DNA of 64,000 nucleotides, taken from contig NZ_LN898210.1 in assembly GCF_001457795.1 (NCBI RefSeq), positions 62,001 to 126,000 on the forward strand, written 5' to 3'. The notes under the pieces were generated by a model. That model ran no database searches and was not told the origin of the DNA. It saw only the letters and a program-made list of their open reading frames with translations. Source of the DNA: Olsenella massiliensis. GTDB lineage: Bacteria; Actinomycetota; Coriobacteriia; Coriobacteriales; Atopobiaceae. Below, in pieces: positions 57,156-64,000 of the stretch. Numbering within the stretch: the stretch's first letter is position 1; every line of letters begins with the position of its first letter. A program made the position numbers and the translations under genes.

Positions 57156-57382
57156 CGACGCTCTCGCACGCCCTCTGCCCGTGGACGTCTGAGCGGGGTC
57201 GCGGGCGCGAAGGCGGCGTTTTTCTGCGTCCGGGACCTCTGCTAGACTTGCCGCAAGGGTGTGGGGGTGCGCGTGTGGGGGCGGGCCCTTTGCGTCGCTG
57301 CACGCGGGCCGTGCGCCATCGGGCGTCGGATCGTGGGTATAACGTCCGTACACGTCGGCCGTCATGCGCAAGGAGGGGTTCA

Positions 57383-58069
57383 ATGTACGTAGGCTATGGC
57401 ATGGACCTGGGCTATTGGGGCATCGTCATCGCGTCGGTCATCCTGGGCGGGCTCACTCAGGCATACATACAATCAACCTACAGAAAGTGGTCTCACGTCG
57501 AGGCGACCGCAGGGGCGACGGGTCGCGAGGTCGCGCGCAGGATGCTTGACGCCGAGGGCGCGTCGGCGGTGGGCATCACCAGCGTCGAAGGCCACCTCAC
57601 CGACTTCTATGACCCCCGTGACAACATGCTGCATCTCTCTGAGGAGAACTGCGAGGGCGGGTCGGTCGCCTCCGTCGCCGTCGCCTGCCACGAGGCGGGC
57701 CACGCGGTCCAGACGGCGCGCGGCTATCTGCCGGGCCGCATGCGCACGGCATTGGTGCCCGTCGTCAACTTTGCGCAGCAGATCTGGATGATCGTGCTCA
57801 TCGCGGGCCTTCTGCTGGACCTGGCCGGCCTCGCGCAGGCGGCCATCATCCTCTTTGCGCTCTCGGTCGTCTTTCATCTGGTGACCCTTCCCGTCGAGAT
57901 CGACGCCTCGCGCCGCGCGGTCGCCTATCTGGGGCATGCCGGCACGGGCATCGACGAGCGGGGGGCCCGGCAGGTGCTCACCGCGGCGGCCCTCACCTAC
58001 GTGGCCGCGGCGCTCGTCTCCGTGCTTCAGCTGCTGTACCTGGTCGGTCGTACCGGCCGGAGGGAATAG
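57383..58069 (+). CDS. YugP-family zinc metallopeptidase, membrane-bound
   Basis: This 228-residue protein has an N-terminal membrane helix, the zinc-protease motif VACHEAGHAVQ (about residue 101) and three further hydrophobic segments. The pattern IEGHLTDFYDPRDNMLHLSE-like and the PVEIDASRRA segment match the YugP/DUF2268-like membrane peptidase family (PF04298). AAGGAGG lies 6 bases before the ATG. Its stop is one base before xseA, so they are probably co-translated, though no functional link is known. Confidence 0.85.
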   Translation: MYVGYGMDLGYWGIVIASVILGGLTQAYIQSTYRKWSHVEATAGATGREVARRMLDAEGASAVGITSVEGHLTDFYDPRDNMLHLSEENCEGGSVASVAVACHEAGHAVQTARGYLPGRMRTALVPVVNFAQQIWMIVLIAGLLLDLAGLAQAAIILFALSVVFHLVTLPVEIDASRRAVAYLGHAGTGIDERGARQVLTAAALTYVAAALVSVLQLLYLVGRTGRRE

Positions 58070-58070
58070 C

Positions 58071-59447
58071 ATGGCCTCTTTGCGGGAGTGGGGCCTCACG
58101 GCGGGCGCGAAGTCTTCCGCGGAGGCGTCCCTGAGCGTCACGGAGGCGGTGTCCAGGGCAAACGGTGCCGTCAGCGGGCTGGGGAGCATGGTGGTCCTCG
58201 GCGAGGTGAGCGGCTTTCGCGGACCCAACGCACGCTCGGGCCACTGCTACTTCACCCTGAAGGACGACCAGTCGTCCATGTCCGTCATCGTGTGGCGTGG
58301 CATCTACCAGGCTTGCGGCTTCACGCTCAAGGATGGCATGAGCCTGCTGATGACGGGGTCCTTTGACGTGTACGGCGCGAGCGGCAAGCTCTCGTTCAAG
58401 GCCGCGAGCCTGCGCCTGCAGGGGGAGGGCCTCCTGCGCCAGCGCGTCGCCGAGCTGGCGCGCAGGCTCGAGCGAGAGGGTCTCATGGACCCTGCGCGCA
58501 AGCGTCCGATCCCGCCCTTCTGCACGCGGGTCGCCGTCGTCACCTCGCTTTCGGGCAGCGTCATCGACGACGTCAAGCGCACGCTCGCGCGCCGGAACCC
58601 CCTGGTGGAGATTCTCGCCTCCAACTGCTCGGTGCAGGGTGACCAGGCGCCGGCCACGATCGTCCGCGCCCTTCGCCGCGCCGCCGCGGCGCGGCCCGAC
58701 GTCATCCTCCTCGTCCGTGGCGGGGGCTCCTTCGAGGATCTCATGTGCTTTAACGACGAGACCCTCGCCCGCGCCGTGGCCTCCTGTCCCGTTCCGGTGG
58801 TCACGGGCATCGGCCATGAGCCGGACACCTCCATCTGCGACATGGTGGCCGACCGTCGCCAGTCCACGCCCTCGACGGCGGCGGAGTCCGTGGCCCCACC
58901 GCTGGACGAGCTCGTCTCGGTCATCCATGAGCGCGAGCGTCGGATGCGCGTCACCCTCGAGCGCTGGTCGCGTGACGTGGGCGCGCGCCTTGACGCCACG
59001 GACCGCCTCATGCGCAAGGACGTCAGGGCGTCGCTCGACGCCAGGGCGGCCGCCGTGAGCGCCCTGGCCGCCCGGCGCTGCCTTGCCAGTCCCCTCGCGA
59101 GCCTCGAGGGAAGGGAGGAGTCCCTGAGCATGACCGAGGAGCGACTGCACGCCACGTTGCCTCGGGTCCTGACGCGTCGCCGGCAGGACCTGGAAGGTCG
59201 CGCCCTGCGGCTCAGGTCCCTCTCGGGGCGCCTGCTCAGGCCCTTTGACGCCCAGGTGGGCCGGGCCGCCTCCTCTCTCGAGGCGCTCTCGCCTCTCAAG
59301 GTGCTCTCGCGGGGCTACGCGATCGTGCGGGACGCCCGGGGCAGGGTGGTGGGCGGCGCCGACCAGCTTCTGGTGGGCGACGAGGTCAGCCTGCGCCTGG
59401 GGCGCGGGTCGGCGACGGCGGTCGTGCGGAAGCTCAGCCAGATGTAG
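58071..59447 (+). CDS. xseA: Exodeoxyribonuclease VII large subunit
   Basis: This 458-residue subunit has an N-terminal OB fold (VVLGEVSGFRGPNARSGHCY, about residue 41), the conserved catalytic-domain motifs LVRGGGSFEDLMCFN and GIGHEPDTSICD, and a long coiled-coil C-terminus ending in LSRGYAIV. It joins XseB to degrade single-stranded DNA. The ATG is one base after the protease stop. xseB follows 113 bases later. Confidence 0.95.
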   Translation: MASLREWGLTAGAKSSAEASLSVTEAVSRANGAVSGLGSMVVLGEVSGFRGPNARSGHCYFTLKDDQSSMSVIVWRGIYQACGFTLKDGMSLLMTGSFDVYGASGKLSFKAASLRLQGEGLLRQRVAELARRLEREGLMDPARKRPIPPFCTRVAVVTSLSGSVIDDVKRTLARRNPLVEILASNCSVQGDQAPATIVRALRRAAAARPDVILLVRGGGSFEDLMCFNDETLARAVASCPVPVVTGIGHEPDTSICDMVADRRQSTPSTAAESVAPPLDELVSVIHERERRMRVTLERWSRDVGARLDATDRLMRKDVRASLDARAAAVSALAARRCLASPLASLEGREESLSMTEERLHATLPRVLTRRRQDLEGRALRLRSLSGRLLRPFDAQVGRAASSLEALSPLKVLSRGYAIVRDARGRVVGGADQLLVGDEVSLRLGRGSATAVVRKLSQM

Positions 59448-59560
59448 GGAGGCCTCGCCGCCCCGCGAGGCCAAAGACGGCGCGGGGCAGGGCGGGCATG
59501 GTCGAGACGTGACAAAAACTGTCAGACAGGCGCTCTGCGCCGCGGCGGATGGGAGTGAAG

Positions 59561-59839
59561 GTGTCAGGGAATTCGTCTGATCGCAGCATAGCGGACATGA
59601 GCTTCAAGGAGGCGTCCATCGAGCTGGAGCAGGTCGTGCGAGCGCTGGAGGGAGGGGAGCTCGAGCTCGAGGACTCGCTGAGCTACTACACGCGTGGTGT
59701 GGAGCTCCTCAAGAGCCTCCGCGAGCGTCTCGCCGCCGCCGAGCAGAAGGTGACGGTGCTGATGGACGACGCGGCCGAGGGCGAGCCTTTCGCGCAGGAC
59801 AGCTCGGCGGCGCCGTCCACCGGCTTTCTCGACGACTGA
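59561..59839 (+). CDS. xseB: Exodeoxyribonuclease VII small subunit
   Basis: This 92-residue helical subunit has SFKEASIELEQVVRALEGGE followed by LELEDSLSYY, the family core. The start is set at GTG with GGGAG 5 bases upstream; an ATG at 59549 would place the ribosome site inside the gene. The C-terminus is acidic and disordered. Confidence 0.9.
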   Translation: MSGNSSDRSIADMSFKEASIELEQVVRALEGGELELEDSLSYYTRGVELLKSLRERLAAAEQKVTVLMDDAAEGEPFAQDSSAAPSTGFLDD

Positions 59840-60000
59840 CGACGCGCGGCGCGTCTGCCGCCTGCGGTCGCGTGGCTGCGATATGCTAGGGACATGCCAG
59901 GGACGGCACGTTCCCCGTCCCGCCGGCCCATGCAAGGGCCGGCTGGAGGAGACGTGCGTCCCGTGCCGGTTATGACGCATGCGACGATTGAGGAGAGCCC

Positions 60001-60370
60001 CATGGCGACGAGGGATGACTGCATCTTCTGCAAGATTGCCAACCATCAGGTCGAGTCCGACTACGTGTACGAGGATGACCTCGTCTGCGCCTTTCGCGAC
60101 GTGTCGCCCCTGGCTCCCACGCACGTCCTGATCGTCCCGAAGGAGCATTACGACGACGTGCTTGACGGGGTTCCCGCCAAGGTGCTCGAGGCCCTCGCCC
60201 ATGCCGCCGGCGAGGTCGCCCGGAGCGAGGGCGTCGAGTCCAGCGGCTTCAGGCTCGTCACCAACAAGGGGGATGACGCCGGTCAGACGGTGCGTCATCT
60301 CCACGTCCATCTGCTGGGGGGCAGGGAGCTCTCGCCCGACATGGGGGAGGGCGCTGCCGTGCGCCCCTGA
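60001..60370 (+). CDS. HIT-family nucleotide hydrolase
   Basis: This 122-residue protein has a CIFCKIANHQ zinc-type N-terminus and the histidine triad HLHVHLLGG near the C-terminus. HIT proteins of this kind hydrolyse adenosine phosphoramidates and related nucleotides. GAGGAG lies 6 bases before the ATG. It is between xseB and ackA with no clear operon link. Confidence 0.92.
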
Positions 60371-60499
60371 CGGGCGTCGTGCGTCCCGCCTGAGGCCCGA
60401 ACGCGTCGTGCGAGCGGCGCGTGGCGTATGATAGTCGTGTCGTAGCACATCGTGAGGCTACGCGCACCTCCTCTGGAGCGAACCAACGAAAGGAACGTC

Positions 60500-61681
60500 A
60501 TGAGAGTTCTCGTCATCAACGCAGGCAGCTCGTCTTTGAAGTACCAGCTGCTCGACACCAAGAGCAAGGAGGTCTTCGCCAAGGGCAACTGCGAGCGCAT
60601 CGGCATCGACGGGTCCTTCATCGGGCATGAGGAGAACGACGGCGGCAAGCAGAAGCTCGAGGTCGAGCTTCCTGACCACAAGACCGCGATCAAGCACGTC
60701 TTTGACCTTCTGGCCCAGGCCGGTTTTGATACCGAGGCCATCGAGGGCATCGGCCATCGCGTGGTCCAGGGCGGCTGGTACTTCCCCGAGTCCAAGGTGG
60801 TGACGGACGAGACCCTGGGCTGGGTCCGCGAGGTCGCGCCCCTGGCGCCGCTCCATAACTACGCCGAGGCCGACGTCATCGAGATCTGCCGCAACATGTT
60901 TCCCTCCATCGGCAACGTGATCGTCGCGGACACCTCGTTCCACTACGACATCCCCGAGAAGGCCTGGCGCTACGCGCTGCCGCGCGACGTGGTGGACAGG
61001 CTTCACATCCGCAAGTACGGGGCGCACGGCACCTCGCACCGCTACATCTGGCGCACGACCAGAGAGTTCTTGGGCGGCGACGTCCACAAGCTCGTCAGCT
61101 GCCATTTGGGTTCCGGCGCGTCGCTCTCGGCCATCGAGGACGGCAGGGACAAGGACACCACCATGGGCCTCACGCCGCTGGACGGCCTCATCATGGGCAC
61201 GCGCTGCGGCACCATCGACCCCGCCACGGTCTGCTACCTCGTCCGCGAGGGCGGCTACTCCATAGACGAGGTTGACACCATGATGAACAAGCAGGCGGGC
61301 ATGCTCGCCCTGTCGGGTCGCTCGTCCGACTCGCGCGACATCGAGGAGGGGGCCGCCGCGGGCGACGCCAACTGTCAGATGGCGCTCGACATGTTCTACT
61401 ATCGCACGGGCCAGCTCATCGCCGAGATGGCGCAGTCGCTCCAGGGCTTTGACGCCATGGCCTTCTCGGCGGGCATCGGCGAGAACTCGGCCACCATGCG
61501 CGCCGGGGTCGCCCAGGAGCTCGCGTGGCTCGGCGTCAAGATCGACCCCGAGCTCAACAAGGTCCGCTCCGACGAGGCGCGCCTCATCTCCGCGGCGGAC
61601 TCCAAGGTCAAGGTGCTCGTGGTTCCCACCAACGAGGAGCTCATGATCGCCTACGACGTGGAGGCGCTGCTCGGCAGGTAG
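60500..61681 (+). CDS. ackA: Acetate kinase
   Basis: This 393-residue enzyme transfers phosphate between acetyl phosphate and ADP, giving ATP in fermentation. VLVINAGSSSLKYQL starts the protein, GIGHRVVQGGWYFPES contains the catalytic arginine, DTSFHYDIPE and KYGAHGTSHRYI follow, and GIGENS is near the C-terminus. AAAGGAACG lies 4-5 bases before the ATG. TATGAT at 60427 may be its -10. No phosphotransacetylase gene is in the window. Confidence 0.96.
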   Translation: MRVLVINAGSSSLKYQLLDTKSKEVFAKGNCERIGIDGSFIGHEENDGGKQKLEVELPDHKTAIKHVFDLLAQAGFDTEAIEGIGHRVVQGGWYFPESKVVTDETLGWVREVAPLAPLHNYAEADVIEICRNMFPSIGNVIVADTSFHYDIPEKAWRYALPRDVVDRLHIRKYGAHGTSHRYIWRTTREFLGGDVHKLVSCHLGSGASLSAIEDGRDKDTTMGLTPLDGLIMGTRCGTIDPATVCYLVREGGYSIDEVDTMMNKQAGMLALSGRSSDSRDIEEGAAAGDANCQMALDMFYYRTGQLIAEMAQSLQGFDAMAFSAGIGENSATMRAGVAQELAWLGVKIDPELNKVRSDEARLISAADSKVKVLVVPTNEELMIAYDVEALLGR

Positions 61682-61706
61682 CCTGCCCAGCGCACAAGGA
61701 CGTCAC

Positions 61707-61740
61707 CAAGGCCACCCTCGCGCCGGCGAAGGTGGCCTTG
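61707..61740 (+). terminator. Hairpin after ackA, probable terminator
   Basis: CAAGGCCACC pairs perfectly with GGTGGCCTTG around a 14-base loop. The following TGCCTGT is not a strong T-run. Confidence 0.6.
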
Positions 61741-61826
61741 TGCCTGTCCGGCGACGCGCCACCGCCCCGGCCTTTGCCGAAAATAGGATACCGTCCCGCA
61801 TATGCGTGAGGCTGGCCTCGCGCATC

Positions 61827-61835
61827 TGGTATAGG
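61827..61835 (+). promoter_or_regulatory. Extended -10 promoter of pckA
   Basis: TGGTATAGG is an extended -10 (TGnTATAAT-like), 72 bases before the pckA start. The leader downstream is AT-rich. Confidence 0.45.
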
Positions 61836-61906
61836 ATGACAACAGTTGCGCGTATTTACTTAAGAATTTGCGTGCTTATGCCTATTTCATACCATCTGGA
61901 GGTCTC

Positions 61907-63502
61907 ATGATTCAAGATCAGCTTGCGATCTGCGGCTTGGGGGAGTGCCGGGGCGCCATCCTCACTGACGCCGCCCCCGCGACCCTCATAGAGAAGGCCA
62001 TCAGGTCAAACGAGGGCTCTCTTGCCTCCAACGGGTCCCTCTGCGTCAAGACGGGCGCCTACACCGGCCGCTCCCCGCACGACCGCTTCATCGTGGACAC
62101 GCCGGACGTCCATGACGTCATCGCGTGGGGCGCCGCGAACAAGCCGTTCGCCGTGGAGGACTACCAGCGCGTCAAGCAGGCCGTCTGCGACTATCTCAAG
62201 GTGCGCGACCTGTACATCGTCCACGCCATCGCCGGCGCCGACCGTCGCTGGTGCCGCAAGTTCCTGGTGGTGTGCGAGAGGGCCAGCCAGGCCCTCTTTG
62301 CCCGTCAGCTGCTCGTCAGGCCCTCACGACGTCAGCTCGCGGACTTTGAGCCCCAGGACTTCAGCGTGCTGGTTGCCCCGGGCCTCAAGCTGGATCCGTC
62401 CGTGCATCACACGCATTCCGAGGCGGCCGTCCTCATCAACTTCGAGACCCACGAGATCATCGTCGCGGGCACCATGTACTCCGGCGAGATCAAGAAGGCC
62501 GTCTTCTCGGTCATGAACTACCTCCTGCCCGTCGAGGACAACGTGCTGCCCATGCACTCCTCGGCCAACATGGACCCCGTGACGGGCGAGACGGCCGTGT
62601 TCTTTGGCCTTTCGGGCACGGGCAAGACGACCCTCTCGGCCGACCCCCAGCGCATGCTCATCGGTGACGACGAGCACGGCTGGGCGGAGAACAGCGTCTT
62701 CAACCTCGAGGGCGGCTGCTATGCCAAGGCCATCCGCATCTCCGCGGTGACGGAGCCCGAGATCTTTGACGCCATTCGCTTTGGCAGCATCTGCGAGAAC
62801 GTCGTGATCGACCCCGTCACCCGCAGGCCCGACTTCTTCGACGGTTCGCTCACCGAGAACACCCGCGCCGCCTATCCCATCGACTACATCAAGAACGCCC
62901 AGGTCATGGGGCAGGGACGCTATCCCAATGTGGTGATCTTCCTCACCTGCGACTCCTTTGGCGTCCTGCCGCCCATCTCGCGTCTGGGCCGGGATGGCGC
63001 CATGTATCACTTCCTCTCGGGCTTCACCAGCAAGGTGGCCGGCACGGAGCGCGGCGTCAACCAGCCGGTCCCCACCTTCTCCACGCTCTTTGGCGAGCCG
63101 TTCATGCCCCTTTCGCCGCTGTGGTATGCCGACATGTTTGGCGCCAAGATGGAACGCTCGGGAACGCGCGTCTATCTGATCAACACCGGCTGGACGGGCG
63201 GCTCCTACGGCACGGGTGCGCGCATGGACCTCGCGTCCACGCGCCTCATGGTGAGCGCGGCGCTCTCCGGCAGCGTGGAAGACGCCACGTTCGTCCACGA
63301 CCCGGTCCTCAACGTCGACGTCCCCCAGCACGTTGACGGTGTTGACCCCCACATCCTCAACCCGCGGGACACCTGGCTCGACAAGGCGGAGTACGACCGG
63401 GCGGCGTGCGCCCTCGCCCAGATGTTCGTGGACAACGCCAACGCAAAGTACCCCGACATGACCGACGCGGTGCGCGCCGCCGGACCTCAGCCCCAGGCGT
63501 AG
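61907..63502 (+). CDS. pckA: Phosphoenolpyruvate carboxykinase (ATP)
   Basis: This 531-residue enzyme interconverts oxaloacetate and PEP using ATP/ADP. The P-loop is GLSGTGKTTLSAD (about residues 231-243), FNLEGGCYAKAI holds metal/substrate residues, and KTGAYTGRSPHDRFIVD is near the N-terminus. GGAGG lies 5-6 bases before the ATG. In an anaerobic fermenter it often works in the PEP-carboxylating direction, yielding ATP and oxaloacetate; that is inference. It is monocistronic. Confidence 0.96.
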   Translation: MIQDQLAICGLGECRGAILTDAAPATLIEKAIRSNEGSLASNGSLCVKTGAYTGRSPHDRFIVDTPDVHDVIAWGAANKPFAVEDYQRVKQAVCDYLKVRDLYIVHAIAGADRRWCRKFLVVCERASQALFARQLLVRPSRRQLADFEPQDFSVLVAPGLKLDPSVHHTHSEAAVLINFETHEIIVAGTMYSGEIKKAVFSVMNYLLPVEDNVLPMHSSANMDPVTGETAVFFGLSGTGKTTLSADPQRMLIGDDEHGWAENSVFNLEGGCYAKAIRISAVTEPEIFDAIRFGSICENVVIDPVTRRPDFFDGSLTENTRAAYPIDYIKNAQVMGQGRYPNVVIFLTCDSFGVLPPISRLGRDGAMYHFLSGFTSKVAGTERGVNQPVPTFSTLFGEPFMPLSPLWYADMFGAKMERSGTRVYLINTGWTGGSYGTGARMDLASTRLMVSAALSGSVEDATFVHDPVLNVDVPQHVDGVDPHILNPRDTWLDKAEYDRAACALAQMFVDNANAKYPDMTDAVRAAGPQPQA

Positions 63503-63613
63503 GACTAAGATGCGGGCCTGACGCCGGAGCTGTCGCGCCGCCGTCGTCATGCGGCGCCGACCGCGGTCGCGCCGTCGGCAGGGGCGCGACGCAAGAAAGG
63601 GAAGGAGTTCGTC

Positions 63614-63799
63614 GTGGCGACCGACGAGATCAGCGGGGACGCGCTCGACGCGTATCTTCTGCAGCCCGACTGCCCTCAGTGCGGGAGCGATGACGTGGAG
63701 CTGCTGAGCACCATGAGCGACGGCGGCGGAGGCACGATCTGCCAGTACGTCTGCCGCAGGTGCGGGCACGTCTGGGCCGAGACGCGCCCGGGGCGCTGA
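63614..63799 (+). CDS. Small zinc-ribbon protein
   Basis: This 61-residue protein has CPQCGSDD and CRRCGHVW, one zinc ribbon, and no other recognisable domain. The GTG start has AAGGAG 7 bases upstream. Such small ribbons may bind nucleic acid or a partner protein; the function is unknown. Confidence 0.75.
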   Translation: MATDEISGDALDAYLLQPDCPQCGSDDVELLSTMSDGGGGTICQYVCRRCGHVWAETRPGR

Positions 63800-63898
63800 C
63801 GCCCGCGACGTCACGACGCCGATTAGCGGCGCCGCCATCGACTCGTCGTGTCAATCCGTCAAGCGGCGGGTCATCATGTGAGGGGAGTGTGATGCGCC

Positions 63899-64000
63899 AT
63901 GCCCGACATCGCGCTCAAACGCGTGTATGAGAAGCCGAGTCCCCGGGACGGGCTGCGCGTGCTGGTGGACAGGCTCTGGCCACGAGGCATCTCCAAACAG
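63899..64000 (+). CDS. DUF488-family protein (N-terminal part only)
   Basis: The first 34 codons read [20 protein letters not shown] then [13 protein letters not shown], which is the start of the DUF488 (YeaO-like) family. The GAGGGGAG ribosome site lies about 12 bases upstream. The gene runs off the window. Its biochemical function is not known. Confidence 0.8.
   Translation, partial: MPDIALKRVYEKPSPRDGLRVLVDRLWPRGISKQ

Overview
The window is high-GC chromosomal DNA from an actinobacterium. The gene set points to the class Coriobacteriia, probably Olsenella or a close relative (Atopobiaceae): ATP-dependent PEP carboxykinase, acetate kinase, a 1-phosphofructokinase/PTS enzyme I pair, an Fhs-FchA-FolD-FolE-FolC one-carbon cluster, a sortase-type surface protein and a Coriobacteriia-like head protein in a prophage relic. 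The genus is an inference from gene content, not from a marker gene. Most genes have a strong Shine-Dalgarno sequence, several start at GTG or TTG, and many neighbours overlap by a few bases.

Layout. 1-3132 (minus): a MarR regulator and two half-ABC exporters, overlapping and probably forming a heterodimer. 3444-9577: branched-chain amino acid carrier, hydroxyacyl-CoA dehydrogenase, single-chain L-serine dehydratase and a DEAD-box helicase. 9801-13892: an unknown membrane protein, a repeat-rich intergenic region, an oxidoreductase, a NUDIX hydrolase and mannose-6-phosphate isomerase. 14006-17047: tRNA-Arg, a block of 22-bp repeats, then fruK and ptsI. 17207-19567 (minus): a diacylglycerol-kinase-like enzyme and a cell-wall-anchored surface protein.

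19738-23865 is the accessory region. It is a decayed prophage or cargo hotspot ending at a tRNA-Gly gene. It holds fragments of phage head-region genes whose C-termini look like toxin domains (an HEYGH zincin and a D...ExK nuclease-like domain), two related small acidic proteins, repeated hairpin/downstream-gene junctions, a degenerate tRNA-Trp, and a decayed second copy of the tRNA-Gly 3' half with its terminator, which is an old attachment site.

24147-34389 is core metabolism and proteostasis: gdhA, carAB, tRNA-Leu, then tig-clpP-clpX. 34689-40809 holds tatD/tcdA, valS and galM, with a 70-bp intergenic repeat present twice before valS. 41262-47396 is a one-carbon and folate cluster (5-FCL, fhs, fchA, folD, folE, folC). 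Its FolD lacks the usual cyclohydrolase lysine, and FchA can supply that step.

47491-64000 holds a zinc-ribbon membrane protein, a GT2 glycosyltransferase, a ThrS without a TGS domain, a PLP-enzyme-like protein without a catalytic lysine, a lipoprotein, folA-thyA, MutT, a second diacylglycerol-kinase-like enzyme, RNase D, a YugP-like protease with xseA and xseB, a HIT protein, ackA, pckA, a zinc ribbon and the start of a DUF488 gene. Together these suggest an anaerobic fermenter that takes up sugars by PTS, makes ATP through acetate kinase, ferments serine and glutamate, and runs formate-tetrahydrofolate chemistry.
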